A stretch of DNA of 64,000 nucleotides, from positions 231,774,473-231,838,472 of the forward strand of contig CM051462.1 in assembly GCA_028095005.1 (NCBI GenBank), in the 5' to 3' direction. How positions within the stretch are numbered: the stretch's first letter is position 1; every line of letters begins with the position of its first letter. Source of the stretch: Rhynchospora pubera. Taxonomy: Eukaryota; Streptophyta; Magnoliopsida; Poales; Cyperaceae. The position numbers and the translations under genes are program-made. Under the pieces are notes generated by a model. That model saw only the letters and a list, made by a program, of their open reading frames with translations. It ran no database searches and was not told the origin of the DNA. Shown here one piece after another: positions 21,719 through 34,000 of this stretch.

Positions 21719-24134
21719 TGTTTACCTCTAAAAAATGCTGTAAAAAAAAGGGGGGGAAATGGAGTTTTATAAATACATTGTCAATTGGTTCTGGCATATA
21801 AATCACCGGATACGACTATAACGGAGCACCGTAATTAAAACAGGACGCGAGACTGACCCATAACAAAATATCAAATCTGTTTCGGCCCAAGCCCAGTCCA
21901 ATCCTAAAATCCAATTGGGCCTAGCAAAAAATAAAAAAAGAAGAAAGATGGAGCCATATATTTGGGCCGGCGGGGCCCAAGTTACATAAATTCATCCTAT
22001 CGGATCGGATCCAAACAAACTGAAAACCCGAAACCCGAACCCATTCAGTAAAAAAAAAAAGGAGAAGAGAGACAGGTGGCGATTGCTCGTTGGTTCATCA
22101 TCGTGGGTCCTGTCCTTTCTGTTATTGAAAGAAAAGGAGAGGGTGACAGTACAGACAGACCTGAGGAACGAACACGATGATCGACTGAAGCCCCGCCTTC
22201 CGCCGACGTCGCACGCCGCCGCGACCCCAACAAAGTACACCGTCGCACAGAGGGCTCCATCACGACTCTGTCGACATCAAACATGGGAATTGTCAGACGG
22301 CGAATTTGGTAAATGACAGGCACGGTGTGGAAATTGGGAAAAACGTAAATGCAAAATTACCTGGCGAAACTATCAATTGAAGCACCTGAGACGTTGCAGT
22401 GGCTTCGCAACGAAAGAATTGTATGACAATTGAGGTTAATTACGAAAGAAAGAGAGAGATTGCTCAGAACCTCGACTGACAGAAATTATGCGTATGACGG
22501 AACTCCCACTAAGCAGAGACGCTCATGTTACAGGAGAAATAGAAGCCTTACAGAGATGATAGGTGATGAAAAGGAACTTCAAAAGAGGAAAATGCATGCA
22601 TAAACTGACGAGAAAGTAAAAATCTCATGACTGGAGGGGTCCAGTACAGAAAATAAGCAAAGGAATAACAGAAAAGGGGTAATGGAGGGCATAGCAACAG
22701 TCTACTACCTGGAAAAGAGGGGCTAGCACTGTGTAGATTCCCTGCGCATAACCAACACAAGGAGAAATGAATACATCTTCTTTGATCATAGCCGTTGGAT
22801 GAGTAAAGCATGAGATACTTTTGCCCCTCATAGTACAAGGCACTGATCAGGAGGTGACAAAAGCATTGAATGAAAAAAGAGGCTCATGGAAGTATGCTCT
22901 TTGAGGTAGATATGCATCTCACCGCATATCATCTAGTGGATGGACAGATGGTGAAATTAAAACTCACCCCTTTAACACTGGATGGGATCAGATACTGCAA
23001 AAGGAAGAAAACGCAAATTATTGATGCAGCGCGTGGGTCTCCTCATGGTGGGCCCCAAGGGCAAATCAGTAATAAGCATAAGAGACAAAGGAATGTAGTG
23101 CATACGTAACAAAGAAAGAACATAATATTCCCATCTTACCCTTCCTTCATAGCCTTACAAACCTATAATTAGGCTAAAATGGGTCAGATTAAAGACATAA
23201 TTGAAGAACATGAGAGTGTATTAGCGCCTCCCCAACGTTTAGAAGAGAAATTAAGGAACAATTTGATGGATTGGTAGCCAGATAGACATAGGATGAAAGG
23301 AAACATGAGTAGGCTCATAACATGCAATCATCAGAACTGGAACACATAATCTGATAGTTAAATGTTCCTTCATATGTGCCAAATCAATTGGTCCTCCTCA
23401 ACCAATGAGAGATCAACAACGCCCTCTTAAAATCTGACAAAAGGAAAACCCTTTTTCACTATGGATGAAACATCAAACACTAAGAGAAACCAATCAAATG
23501 AAGCCGATTGGTAAATCATAGGCAAATAAAGTATCAATTCCACTTTTGCCCCTTTACTTGGGACCAAATATGCACACAGTAGAGGATATTAATGAAATTA
23601 CATACCAACCAAGGATGACTCCAGTTCAAAGTCCATATGGATACCCAAACTAAAACAAATTGAGAAAGGGAAAGAAACTGTTACCTAGCCACAGCTAGGA
23701 ACTCAAAAATTGATCCTCTCACAAGAACATCAAAGCCATCCACTGCCTATGGATGCATGGATGAGTGCCACCTGTCCCTACTCCACAACTGGCGCCAAAT
23801 ACTCCCTCCCCAAGGAAAGCCAGTGGATAAGAGAGAGGCAAACATGGCCTGGTCCCACCAAATGCCAAATAGCATGATGACCCATCTGTCATATGCATCC
23901 TACATGGCAAGTAGAAAGAAGTAAAAGACAACCATCCCATCCCTAGCCTGTAAATGCCAGGTGTCAAAAGGAGATTGGAAAGTGTAACTGAGCAGTAGAA
24001 AGGAAGAAGTGAAGGCAAGATTGTAAAAGCAAGGCGGCAAGCCATCTTACCATCTCAGCCACTGATTAAGATCTGAAGAATGGAGAAGCTGCCATATGTC
24101 AAGCTGATGAAGGCATCAAACCCTGGAAATCTCC

Positions 24135-24142
24135 TATAAAAG
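24135..24142 (+). promoter_or_regulatory. LTR TATA box
   Basis: TATAAAAG lies in a CTCCTATAAAAGAAGC context. Transcription would start about 30 bp downstream, near 24165-24170. The same site is at 50551-50558 in the 3' LTR. Confidence 0.7.
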
Positions 24143-24262
24143 AAGCACCTCCTGAGAAGAAGGGGAGGCCAATCAATTAGTCAAAATTCTGTCATTTTAT
24201 AAAGTCAAGTTTATTCTCAAGGTAATAGATGTAATCCTTTTGTATTGGCCTCCAAAAACATG

Positions 24263-24268
24263 AATAAA
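24263..24268 (+). terminator. LTR polyadenylation-type signal
   Basis: AATAAA followed by T/G-rich sequence (TTTGTGATGTTTC) lies about 125 bp after the TATA box, bounding a short R region. The functional copy would be that of the 3' LTR at 50679-50684. Confidence 0.5.
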
Positions 24269-26210
24269 GTGATTTTAAATGCATTTGTGATGTTTCTTTT
24301 ACTTTCTGGTCTTACTCTTGAGAGTTTGCATTGATGATTAGTGGGGAGCGTGACCTAGATTCCACCCCCATGAAAGTTGATTGCATCTCTAAAGTCATGC
24401 ATGTAGGGATAGTTTGCATCAGCATAAGTTTTTGTGTTATTAATATGCAATTAGGGGTCATTGGTCCCATGGAGAGTGTGACCTAGATTCCACCTCCATG
24501 GATGCCATGTTATCTTTCGGCTTTAACTTGCATCTGAATTCATGTCATAATCAACATCATGCTTGTGCATATGCAGGATAGCTTAATAGCTCAAGCCTTT
24601 AGCATAATAGGAAATGCACAGTCCTAAAAAAAAAAGGGGTATAATAATAATGGACAAGTTCAGGGTCTAGAATGTGAAGTTACTCCTCTTATCCATTTAA
24701 GTAAAAATAATAAAAAAAAAACTATGTCAAATAACATGTGTTGAGTCTTAAAAAAAAAAAATCAATAAAGAGAGTTTGCTTTTCCAATATCTGGTTATTT
24801 TACAGTAAGTGTTGATTCAAAATTCTGGGTAAATTCTGAGCAAAAAATATATAAAAGGGTAGATCTCTAAATGTTAATTCTGGTGGTCATATGTCACTAT
24901 CATGAAAATGAGGAAACTGTTAACCTCAAGCCATGTTGCCTCAGACTTGAGGATATCGAACCCCTAATGTATGGTACCGAATATCAACAAACTGTTAGAC
25001 TCACATATCATGCCTGTACTGGCTCCTGAGCACTTGAAGAAACTAGACCTAAAGGCATCTGATATAAACAGTAAATAAACAAGTAATTAAGAGGAGCTGA
25101 AATGAGAAAAGGGAATTATACAAAAATTTAAGGAGTAATGTTAAAGTGAAGGAGAGTCTCATGCTGCCTGAGAAGGCACAGGGGTTAAAGTGAACACAAT
25201 AAATATATGACAGGTTCTTAAGAACAGGAATGAAGAAAGGTAAGATATATGCATGTCAGTTTTATCTGAAAAATGTGTTTTGAACTATATCAAAAAAAAA
25301 AGAGAGGAAGCATCGAGATAAATGGTGCAAAATTCACCTATGGATTTATAAGCATAGTTTCTCAGACGGAATAATGCAGAACATAAAGGTGCCCTACCAA
25401 TGCCACTTAATTAACTTCTAAAAATCCCCAATTTGGTACTTTGACCATGCTCGTGGAATAAGCAAGTTTTTTTTTTGGAATCGCAATGGAAAGGAAAATT
25501 GAAAAAAACTAGTCTAAAGAGGCGGGTGAGGCGACTCCAGGTAGCCCTCTCACGCCTGCGATGGTGTAGCAAAGCCATAAGAATGAGTCAATGAAGTTCT
25601 GACGGGTCGACCCATTTCGCCATGAGCTGTCCCTCTTTAGGGAAGACAAACGAAGGAGAAACAGTTGATCAGCGCGGATCTTGATGAAATTTCGAACGGA
25701 CGGATCCCAGGTGCAACGGCTCAAAAGGTAAGGAAACAAAATAGACAGGGCGTGTGAGCCGACACCTTCTGACATTGGGGGCCACCTGACAGACTGAGCC
25801 CAATCCGCGATGGCTCACTACGGCGAATCCTGAACCATCAGACTCAACCCCCTCTGCGCGATGCCAGATTTTCTGTGGCGACCAACATGAAACGAGTCCC
25901 TGACAGACACAACACAAAACATCAAAGTCTCAACCAATCAGAAAATTCTGTGAAGCAGAAAACTTCAAAAATGCATTAAAAATAGCCAGATTGTCAGAAA
26001 AATTCTCATAAAATATCAAAACGCCAAGAAAAATATGAGGAATATTTTGATGTGCTATGTTATGCTAAAACACCAAAGTAAAAATATTTTAAAATTAATA
26101 AGTTTAAGGGATGGCCACAAATAATAATAAATTTATATTCATATGGTTAAATAAAAAAAAAAGAAGAAGAAAAGGAAATAAGGCAAAAGAAAATCATTTT
26201 GAATATTCTT

Positions 26211-26325
26211 TGTTCTGGACAGCAGGTACATTTGAACAGACTATGTTCTGGACAACAGGTACGCTTGAACATTTTACGTTCTGGACAGCAGGTACATCTG
26301 ACATTCCTTGTTCTGAACAACAGGC
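26211..26325. repeat. Short tandem repeat in 5' LTR, unit about 33-36 bp
   Basis: TGTTCTGGACA(G/A)CAGGTAC recurs three times and a fourth, diverged copy (TGTTCTGAACAACAGG) follows. The same array is at about 52628-52742 in the 3' LTR. Confidence 0.8.
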
Positions 26326-26379
26326 CTAGTCAAGTATTAAAATCTGCAAACAAAAAATGAAAGGGGAAAACATCACCAA

Positions 26380-26955
26380 AAAGGTCGAAAATCTAAAACT
26401 CAAAAGTCACAACTCAAAAGTCCAAACCAAGCTCAAACTTTAAACCAAAGTCCGAAAAACCAAAACTCAAAAGTCCAACTCAAAAGTCAAGCTCCAAAAG
26501 TCCAACTCAAAAGTCAAACTCCAAAAGTGTTAGCTTAAAATGCAAGACTCAAAAGTCAAACTCAAAGTACAAGACTCAAAGTCAAACTCAAAGTTCAAAC
26601 TTCTAAAAAATGCAAAAAATCAAAAGTCAAAACTTCCAAATGACACAAAGTCTAAATGACACAAAGTCTAAATGACACAAAGTCTAAATGACACAAAGTC
26701 TAAAAGTGACACAAAGTCTAAAAGTGACACAAAGTCTAAATGACACAAAGTCTAAATGACACAAAGTCTAAATGACACAAAATCTAAAAGTGACACAAAG
26801 TCTAAAAGTGACACAAAGTCTAAAAACACAAAGTCTAAAAGTGACACAAAGTCTAAAAACACAAAGTCTAAAAGTGGCACAAAGTCAAAATGGCACAAAG
26901 CCTAAAGGTGACTCAAAAGACACAAAGTCTAAAGTGACATAAAGTCTTAAAAGTC
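26380..26955. repeat. LTR minisatellite arrays (CAAAAGTC-type, then TGACACAAAGTCTAAA 16-mer)
   Basis: First come many irregular copies of CTCAAAAGTC/CCAAAAGTC (about 26380-26640), then about 18 units of TGACACAAAGTCTAAA and its length variants (about 26640-26945). The 3' LTR copy (about 52796-53350) has one 16-bp unit fewer, which together with homopolymer changes explains the 15-bp LTR length difference. Confidence 0.9.
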
Positions 26956-27060
26956 AAAAGTTCGTCCCTTCAAGACTGCATCGCGTTTCGCCCTGAAGGA
27001 GACACCCTCCCGATGTTCAGATTGAGAAAAAGGAAAAGTCAATTCTGAATTATCACTGAA

Positions 27061-27418
27061 GTTCCTGTCAAGAGAAGGCATAGCGCATTTGTACTCGCGA
27101 CTTGAACGAAAATCCCAAAAACCCCCAAGTTCCTCAAACGATCGAGAACTGACCTAGAATACCCTATTTTCTAGCGTTGGACTCAAATCTAACAGCATGT
27201 TTCTACAAGTTCACAGCATGTTTGACCAGAAGCAGACTGAAATCTGATGCCCAGATGACCAGAAGAAAAGTCAATCAGTGGCCATCACCCAAGTTCATGT
27301 CAAGAGGAGGCATAGCGCGTCTGTACTCAAGACTTGAACGAAATCCCAAAATCTCTAAATCCCAAACGATCGAGGATTGATCTAGGATACCAAATTTCCT
27401 AGTATCAAACTCAAAAGT
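27061..27418. repeat. Diverged direct duplication inside the LTR, unit about 125 bp
   Basis: 27061-27188 and 27293-27418 both read GTTC(C/A)TGTCAAGAG(A/G)AGGCATAGCGC, then GACTTGAACGAAA, CAAACGATCGAG and GACTCAAATC-like ends. The copies are about 80% alike, so the duplication is older than this insertion. Confidence 0.75.
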
Positions 27419-27905
27419 CTCTGTGACGGCACTAAGCCTGATCCATCAAAAGTAAAAATAGCCTAAATGTCTTGAAATGTGAAATTAAAGAATTAAATCA
27501 CACCATTCATGTTTGCATAGTTCTGTTAAAATAGCTGCCCTTCTGCAGTGCTTTTCACCCCGAAACTCCCTATCAAGACACAACCCTTTTATTAAAATGG
27601 ACTTCATCCACTTACTGCATTTAAACTTTGATTATCCCGATCTAGAGGTGCTCTTAGCTCAGTTCGTAACTGAGTCCGGAGGTAATTAACAGTAGGGGCT
27701 TGCGCCTACTGGAAAAAAAAGGACCTACGACAAACAATCAACTCTCGAGGTACTTAGAACCGCATTAGTGCCCTTCGCTCGTTTGGAATGGGCAGTAACG
27801 ACGGGTCTCAAGATGCTCGAGGGGTATCTGATCCGCATTTTCTCCGCCCCATAGAGGACTATCTGTTCTTCCGTGGTCGGACTGGAAAAAGTGCGAGACA
27901 GGTTC

Positions 27906-27923
27906 TGGCACGCCCAGTGGGAC
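27906..27923 (+). promoter_or_regulatory. Candidate primer-binding site
   Basis: TGGCACGCCCAGTGGGAC starts 5 nt after the LTR end. It begins with TGG as expected for pairing with a tRNA CCA end and resembles the TGGC(G/A)CGCC sites of Tat-group elements. I could not match it confidently to a specific tRNA from memory. Confidence 0.6.
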
Positions 27924-28040
27924 ATTTTTCTCCTCTCATCAGGGCATAATCAAAGTTTAAATGTATAGGTGGAATTAAGTCCATAATATTCAAAGAAAAA
28001 TACTAATGATTGACTCTGAGTTCTCTCCATTGCAGGAATC

Positions 28041-31000
28041 ATGTTCACCTGGAGTCAAATCGTGAAGGGCGAGCGTCTTCGCCACATGAAGGCAGCAGCA
28101 ACCGGGACTCTCTATGTGCCCATCCAAGCTGTCGTGCAAATCTCTCCCGTGATGCTTGCTGGTGAAGCATCGATGAAAGTTTCTGAAAAGCCTGCCCTTA
28201 GCACCAAAAAGGGTCGGGCGACCACCACTCACATCAAGGGGGCGACAGCCCCAAAACTCAAAAAGGATAAGAAGACTAGGATCTCGAGGGCCCAAGCTCT
28301 CCACCTGGTCCAACAACCTGATACCATCACTGATCTGTCCCTCAGCAATACCTTCGCCCCCCTACATGTGCTCAAAAAGGGAGGCGAAGTAATGCGCCTC
28401 AGAGAGGACTGGGAGCTCCCCATGTATGCCCCCGTCTCTAAGACAGAGAAGGTGACCCGCCCAAAACACAAGGCAGTGGAGGCCATTCATGCGGCCTTCA
28501 AGATTGTCAAAAGATCCCGCAAGTCCCGCAGGATCGTCACTGCGATCCCTGCCAACCCCAACAAGCCGTCCATCAAGGACAGGCTCAAGTTCCCGGCGCA
28601 CCAAAGACTCCGCTTTCCTTATCGCGAGGACAACCGAGAGGGAGACGCGGACTATAGTGCGTCAGAAAAAAGGACTGTGGCCCACCCGCCTTCAGTCTTC
28701 GACCGGCTTACCTTTCCATCACTCCAACCCAACGCCCGCTCAATGAAGGCCAAAGGAAAAGTGAAGAAGGTCTGGAAGCCCAAGCAACCGGAACCCATCC
28801 CCGCTCCCAAGCAAAATACAGGGGGCACCAAGCGATGGGTACCAAAAGAAAAAGACACCTCTCTGGCTAGCCAGGTGGCGAGTCAGATGATGAAAAATAA
28901 AACCAAAAAGAAATATGTGATGAGGAAGAGGCGGAACGCTGGTTCTGCCTCGACATATCATGTGTCAGTTGACGATGATGAGGATGACAATGAGGAAACG
29001 GCAGAAGTCCGTATGGTCGGAACAGGTTCCCAGGAGCCGCCTCACTCCGAAAGTGTCCCCGTGGAAACACGAGGACAGAAAGGAAAAGCCTCAGCATCCA
29101 AACCTCCCAAACGGGTAGGGCGGCCCAGGAACCGCAGCCCGGTAGTGGAGGAAATTGTCCAACAAACTACTGATAACATCGCAAGTGATGAAGAGAATCC
29201 AAATCCGGACCATGGAAGTTCGTCTGAGGATGTTGACGAGGAAATTGAAATCCTCGAGGAAATATCTGATGAGATGCCTCAACTTCGCAAGGAGCTGGAA
29301 GAGAAAACCAAGCAACTTGAGCAACTCCAAGCGGAGAATGCTCGGGTAACCGCGGCATGCGCGGAAGTTCAGAAACACATGGCCAAAAAGGGGGCACGCC
29401 CAAGCTATGCTGTTTCAAACAATGACATGCCAAAATCAACCGAAACCCAAGGAATGGCTTCTAAGCCAAAATCCAAAAACAAAAAGAAAACCAAGAAATC
29501 CCACTCTAAAATAGTGCGGGAAAAGGATAGCAGCTCTAGTGAAACCTCCGAAGAAGAGTTGCTTGAAAGAAAGGAAACTAATGTCATTGACCCTGAGGCC
29601 ATAATGGAGAAAATGCAAAGGGCCATGGATCAGAAACTGCAATCTCTAGGGATTGGGGGCACTCAACTGCCCGTCAATTTCACAGGCCGACCTTACCCCG
29701 CAAGGTTCGACCAGCTGGATTACCCGAAGGGACATGTAGTGCCGAAATTCAAGGTGTTTGATGGGGTTGGAAACAAAATCACCCCAAGTCAACATCTGTC
29801 ACACTTTATAACCTCCTGTGGAAATACTGCTCGAAGGGAGGAATGGCTACTAAGGCAATTTTCACAAAGTCTGTCTGGAGTAGCATTTGACTGGTATGCT
29901 TCTCTCGAGGCAGATAGCATCAAAAGCTGGAAGGAGATGGCAAATGCCTTTTGCGCAAGGTTCAGGACGACCCCGCATCGGGTCTCCGTTACCGATCTAG
30001 TCAATGCCAGACAAAAACAAGGCGAGTCTGTCTCCGATTACGTGTCAAGGTGGGAAACCATGTACACAGGATGTCAGTCGAACATAAGTGAATCCGAGGC
30101 GGTGCGCATGCTTCTGAACAGCATCCACGCGCCGATGAAAGTATGGATGGTGGGACACAATATCACCACCTTTGAACATTTGGTAACCATGGTTGCTCGA
30201 TACGAGGAAGTGGAACCTGAAATGAACCAGCTGTACCATTCCGCTAAGGAAAAAGACAAAGAAAAGGGAAAGAAGCTGGAAATCAAAACAACAAAGGCAG
30301 TCAAAGCCGTCACTAACCAGGCTGAAGGCACTGGTAGTACCCAATGGGGAAAGAATGGCGAGACGAAGGATGGAAATCCACAATCCAGGGCTCAAAGGCC
30401 AACACTCAGGGAGCTGAAAAGCAAGCCCTACTCATTCAAAAAAGAGAAAACTCTAAAGCTGTTTAAACAAGCTATGGAAGTTCTCGAGGTTCGATTGCCC
30501 CAATGCAAAAGGCCCGAAGAAGAAGACAAAGTAAACCACCCTAATTACTGTGTGTATCACAGAGTTTTGGGTCATAACATAGAGGATTGCTATGTCTTTA
30601 AGGATTGGCTCGAACAGAAAATCCAAGAAGGAGCAATCTCTCTCCACGATGACGCCAGGCAGGAGCCAGCTCCTCATGCCGTCTCAAATGGAACCCCAAG
30701 TGCCAGCTCTCGTCGTGTCTCGGTCACTACTGATGGAAAACCGCCCACGACATGGAGCGTATATTTGAACAAAAACACCAGAAAGAAGTTGAGAGCCTTG
30801 CAGGCCGAACCTCAACTCAAATGGAGGAGCCCTATCATACCAGTGGTCCCAAAAAGACTCAAACCAACAAAAACACAACCGAAACCAATGACCCGTGACG
30901 CAAGAACGGGTAATGTGAGATCTAGACAGGCGTTCTGGAGGAAAACCTCTCCCGAAACCATCGAAGATCCCTATGTTCAGGAAAAGCCAACACAAGCAAC

Positions 31001-34000
31001 CCTCGCTGATTTCATCTCCCCCAAAGTCGCAGCTCAAATTAGCGGACAAGTGTGGCAGGAGTTGAAAGGCGAAGGAAAAGAAAAGAAAGAAGAGGAGTTC
31101 TGGACAGCAGCGTGCCACCATGTCTCAGGTAATGAGGAGAAACATGCAGAATCCTCTAACCAACAGGAGCCGGTACAGGCAGATGCCAGACCTCCCGAAA
31201 CCTCAACAACAAATGAACAAAACCCTACTGAGTCGTCATCCAGCTCAGTCCCAACCCAACATACCTGGTCGACGGTCACTGTTCAACCTATGACCCAATC
31301 AGGAAAGAAAAAGAAAGAAATCCTTGAAATAAAGAAATTGGATAAGGCCCTCGTCCGCAAAGGAAAGAAGCCGGACCGAATGACCCTACCTTTTAAGATC
31401 AATGGCCAAGATCGCAAGGTGTTCGTAGACATTCATGATGAGTGTCTAGATTCAGAAGGTATCCCAAGCCTAAAGAATCTGGGGTTCAACCTTGTTGTAC
31501 CAAAGAAGAAGGGAGAATCCGGAATTCCACCAGAAACCATTGCAATACTAGCAGAGCATGTGTCTGAATTGATGAAACAAACCATTGCTGTGACTAGTTT
31601 TGTAAGAAACCAAGTAAACAAAGAGGCTTCCACCTCAACCGATACCCAAAATGCCCAAGATGTTCCCGGTTTCACTGATGAGGAATATGAATGGTCTGAT
31701 CCGGACCCTCCCAGCCAAGATGAAAGCTACGATTTTGGTAGCAACTTTGACAGTGATGAGGAAAGAGGAGGTGGTGGCTCTGGTGGAATCTCCTGCAACG
31801 CCATCTCAACACCGGCCATAAACGCACACCCGGAGGATAACTCGGGAGAAAAAGGGGAAAAGCTCACTAAAGAAGAGGAAATGGAAATGATTGCGCAAAT
31901 AGAGGAGGCTACACAGGCCATTCTCTCTTCCGCAGTCATAAACCAAAACCCATCAGAAGATGATGATGCCTTCTATAAGGCGCTGGAGGGATGCCAACCG
32001 GCCAGTTACAGGAGGATAAAAATGTATATGAAAGCAAGGGAACAATGGAGAGACCTCTCTTACTGGTGCGGTCAAACCAACCTTCATCCCATCCTGGAGG
32101 CAGAAATCGCCTTGAACCCAGCCTGGTGGGTCCAAGAGCTTATGCATGGCGATGATGTGGACCAATTGCTAGCATCATGGCTGGCAAATAGGTTCTGGAC
32201 CAAGGAAACACCTTTCAACATCTCTAAACAAAAAACCCATGAACCCGCAGAGCACTGCAGATACCTGAGTGATGCCGGGGAATCAGAAGAAGAAGCCGAG
32301 GAAGAAGGCGATGATTCACTACCACACATCTCTTTCAATGCTGTGGCGGAGTATGTGGACTTCTTGATGCAACTGAAAATTCAAGAGCCGGACTTGTTCC
32401 AACAGGAATTAAGGGTTGATGAGGAGATAGAAAATATGTCAGACTCAGATACCTATGAGCAGCAAGTTGAAAATATGGCCATAAGGAAAGCCGCGGTGGA
32501 TATTGTGGTGCAAAATGGATGGGACAAGAAAGACCCAGACCCAAACCACCCCACAGATTTTGAAATCATGCGTGCGCATCTGGAAAGCGCGAAGGATTCA
32601 CACCTCTGGGAGAATATCGAGGTTACTGAAACTGACCTCGCGGAATATGAAAACAACATGGGTAACAGAGCCCACCTCAACCAAAACAACCAAACTTTCC
32701 TGGCTGAGGAGGGCCAGGATGATGAATTCTCCCAATACTTGAGAAACCTGAGAGTCTCAGACCCAGTCGGCTACCACGGTGTGCTGAACCCTGAAAATCC
32801 TCAACAATACCATGGATATGAAAGGCAGGCCATAACCAGGACTGTAAGAGAAATAGCTAATGAGACGGGGCGAGAGGAAGGAGAAATAAGTCCAGAAGCA
32901 ACCCCACCAAGGACCACTCGACGCCGTAGATCCAGGAGGATTCGGCGCCCCAGGCATACATCAGGTCCCAGGGCCGAGGTGACAGTCCCCACCCAAGCAA
33001 TTGAGACTTCCAACCAAATCGATATTGCCCAGGGTGAGTCATCCCAGCAAGCCCCCGAGGAAGAAGAATACAATGAACATGACAGCCTGGTAGAATGGTA
33101 TGTGTCTGAGCTCAGGGAACTGAGAATCACAGACCCAAGGGCCTTTCGCCGAGCTACACACCCCAAAGATCCAGATTTTACAAAGGAATTTGAAAGAGAA
33201 GCCATAGCAACCGTCCTAAAAGAGGTTAACAAAGGCAAAACTCCCCAGTGCTCTGACTCTGAGGATAGCGGGGGTTCTCCGCGATTCTTCTTCTGTGGAA
33301 AAACATCTGATGGAAACGCCCAAAATAGCGAATCTGATAGCGATGAAGAAGAGGCAGAAAGGGAGCCTGAGGCGGAATCTGACCATGAAGAACCTCAACC
33401 AAGCACCCTCCAAGGAAGTTCAATCCTGATGGCATCTGGGTCTGGTCCGCCAGCCGATATAACCTCAGCTTTTGAAGGGTTGAATATCTCACAAGCAACC
33501 AGGATCCTCTCATACATGGAACACCTGAGACGGGAAGACCCTGCATTCCTAAACTTTATAGCTCAGCATGCTGAGATATTACAACAACCAGGAGCCAGTT
33601 ACGAAAGGCTCAGGAGAACCCATCCACGGGAAACCGCCCGTTTCCGGGCACAAATAGAAAGGCTGTACAAAATCTCAAACGATATTGACAATAACAGTAG
33701 TGATGATGACGGCTCTGATACTGGAAACTGCCGTTACATCAGCGATTCAGGGTCTGATGACTCTGAGTCCGAAAATTATGATCACCGTTCCGCCCGAATT
33801 GCAGCTTGGACGGATGATGATGAACCTTCCTTAAAACCATGTAATAAAAGAAGACAACCAGGAAGAAACGCTCGCATGACTGTCCGGCCACAACCCGAAT
33901 GGGATGAAAATGCGCGGCGTGAGCTGGAACAAGCCATCGCTGAAACTGAGGCCATGACAACCAGTGAGCTCATGAGAAACCTAAGGGTAAATAGCGATAA

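Larger units (their letters stand above)
21719..27900 (+). repeat. 5' LTR (6,182 bp)
   Basis: It begins TGTTTACCTC and ends GTGCGAGACA. It matches the 3' LTR base for base except for about 13 substitutions, one 16-bp repeat unit and two poly(A) length changes. A TATA box lies at 24135 and a polyadenylation-type AATAAA at 24263, so U3 is about 2.4 kb and R/U5 about 3.7 kb. The R/U5 part contains several tandem arrays. Small open frames occur but are repeated in both LTRs and resemble no protein I know. Confidence 0.95.

Noticed and set aside
22045..22323. Open frames shared by both LTRs (for example minus strand 22045-22323 and 48338-48739, plus strand 22870-23109 and 49286-49525)
   Set aside because: They are duplicated only because the LTRs are duplicated. 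No domain, no splice support, low-complexity composition.
26640..26945. CRISPR-like look of the TGACACAAAGTCTAAA array
   Set aside because: The units are directly adjacent without unique spacers, lie inside a plant LTR and recur in the other LTR: a minisatellite.
27646..27700. tRNA-like GCTCTTAGCTCAGTTCG stretch near the 5' LTR end
   Set aside because: It contains a D-arm-like word but no cloverleaf, anticodon arm or T-arm could be folded; it is repeated in the other LTR.
32801..33238. Long open frames antisense to gag-pol
   Set aside because: They mirror the acidic codon usage of the real frame (Glu/Asp-rich sense gives Ser/Leu/Phe-rich antisense) and resemble nothing.
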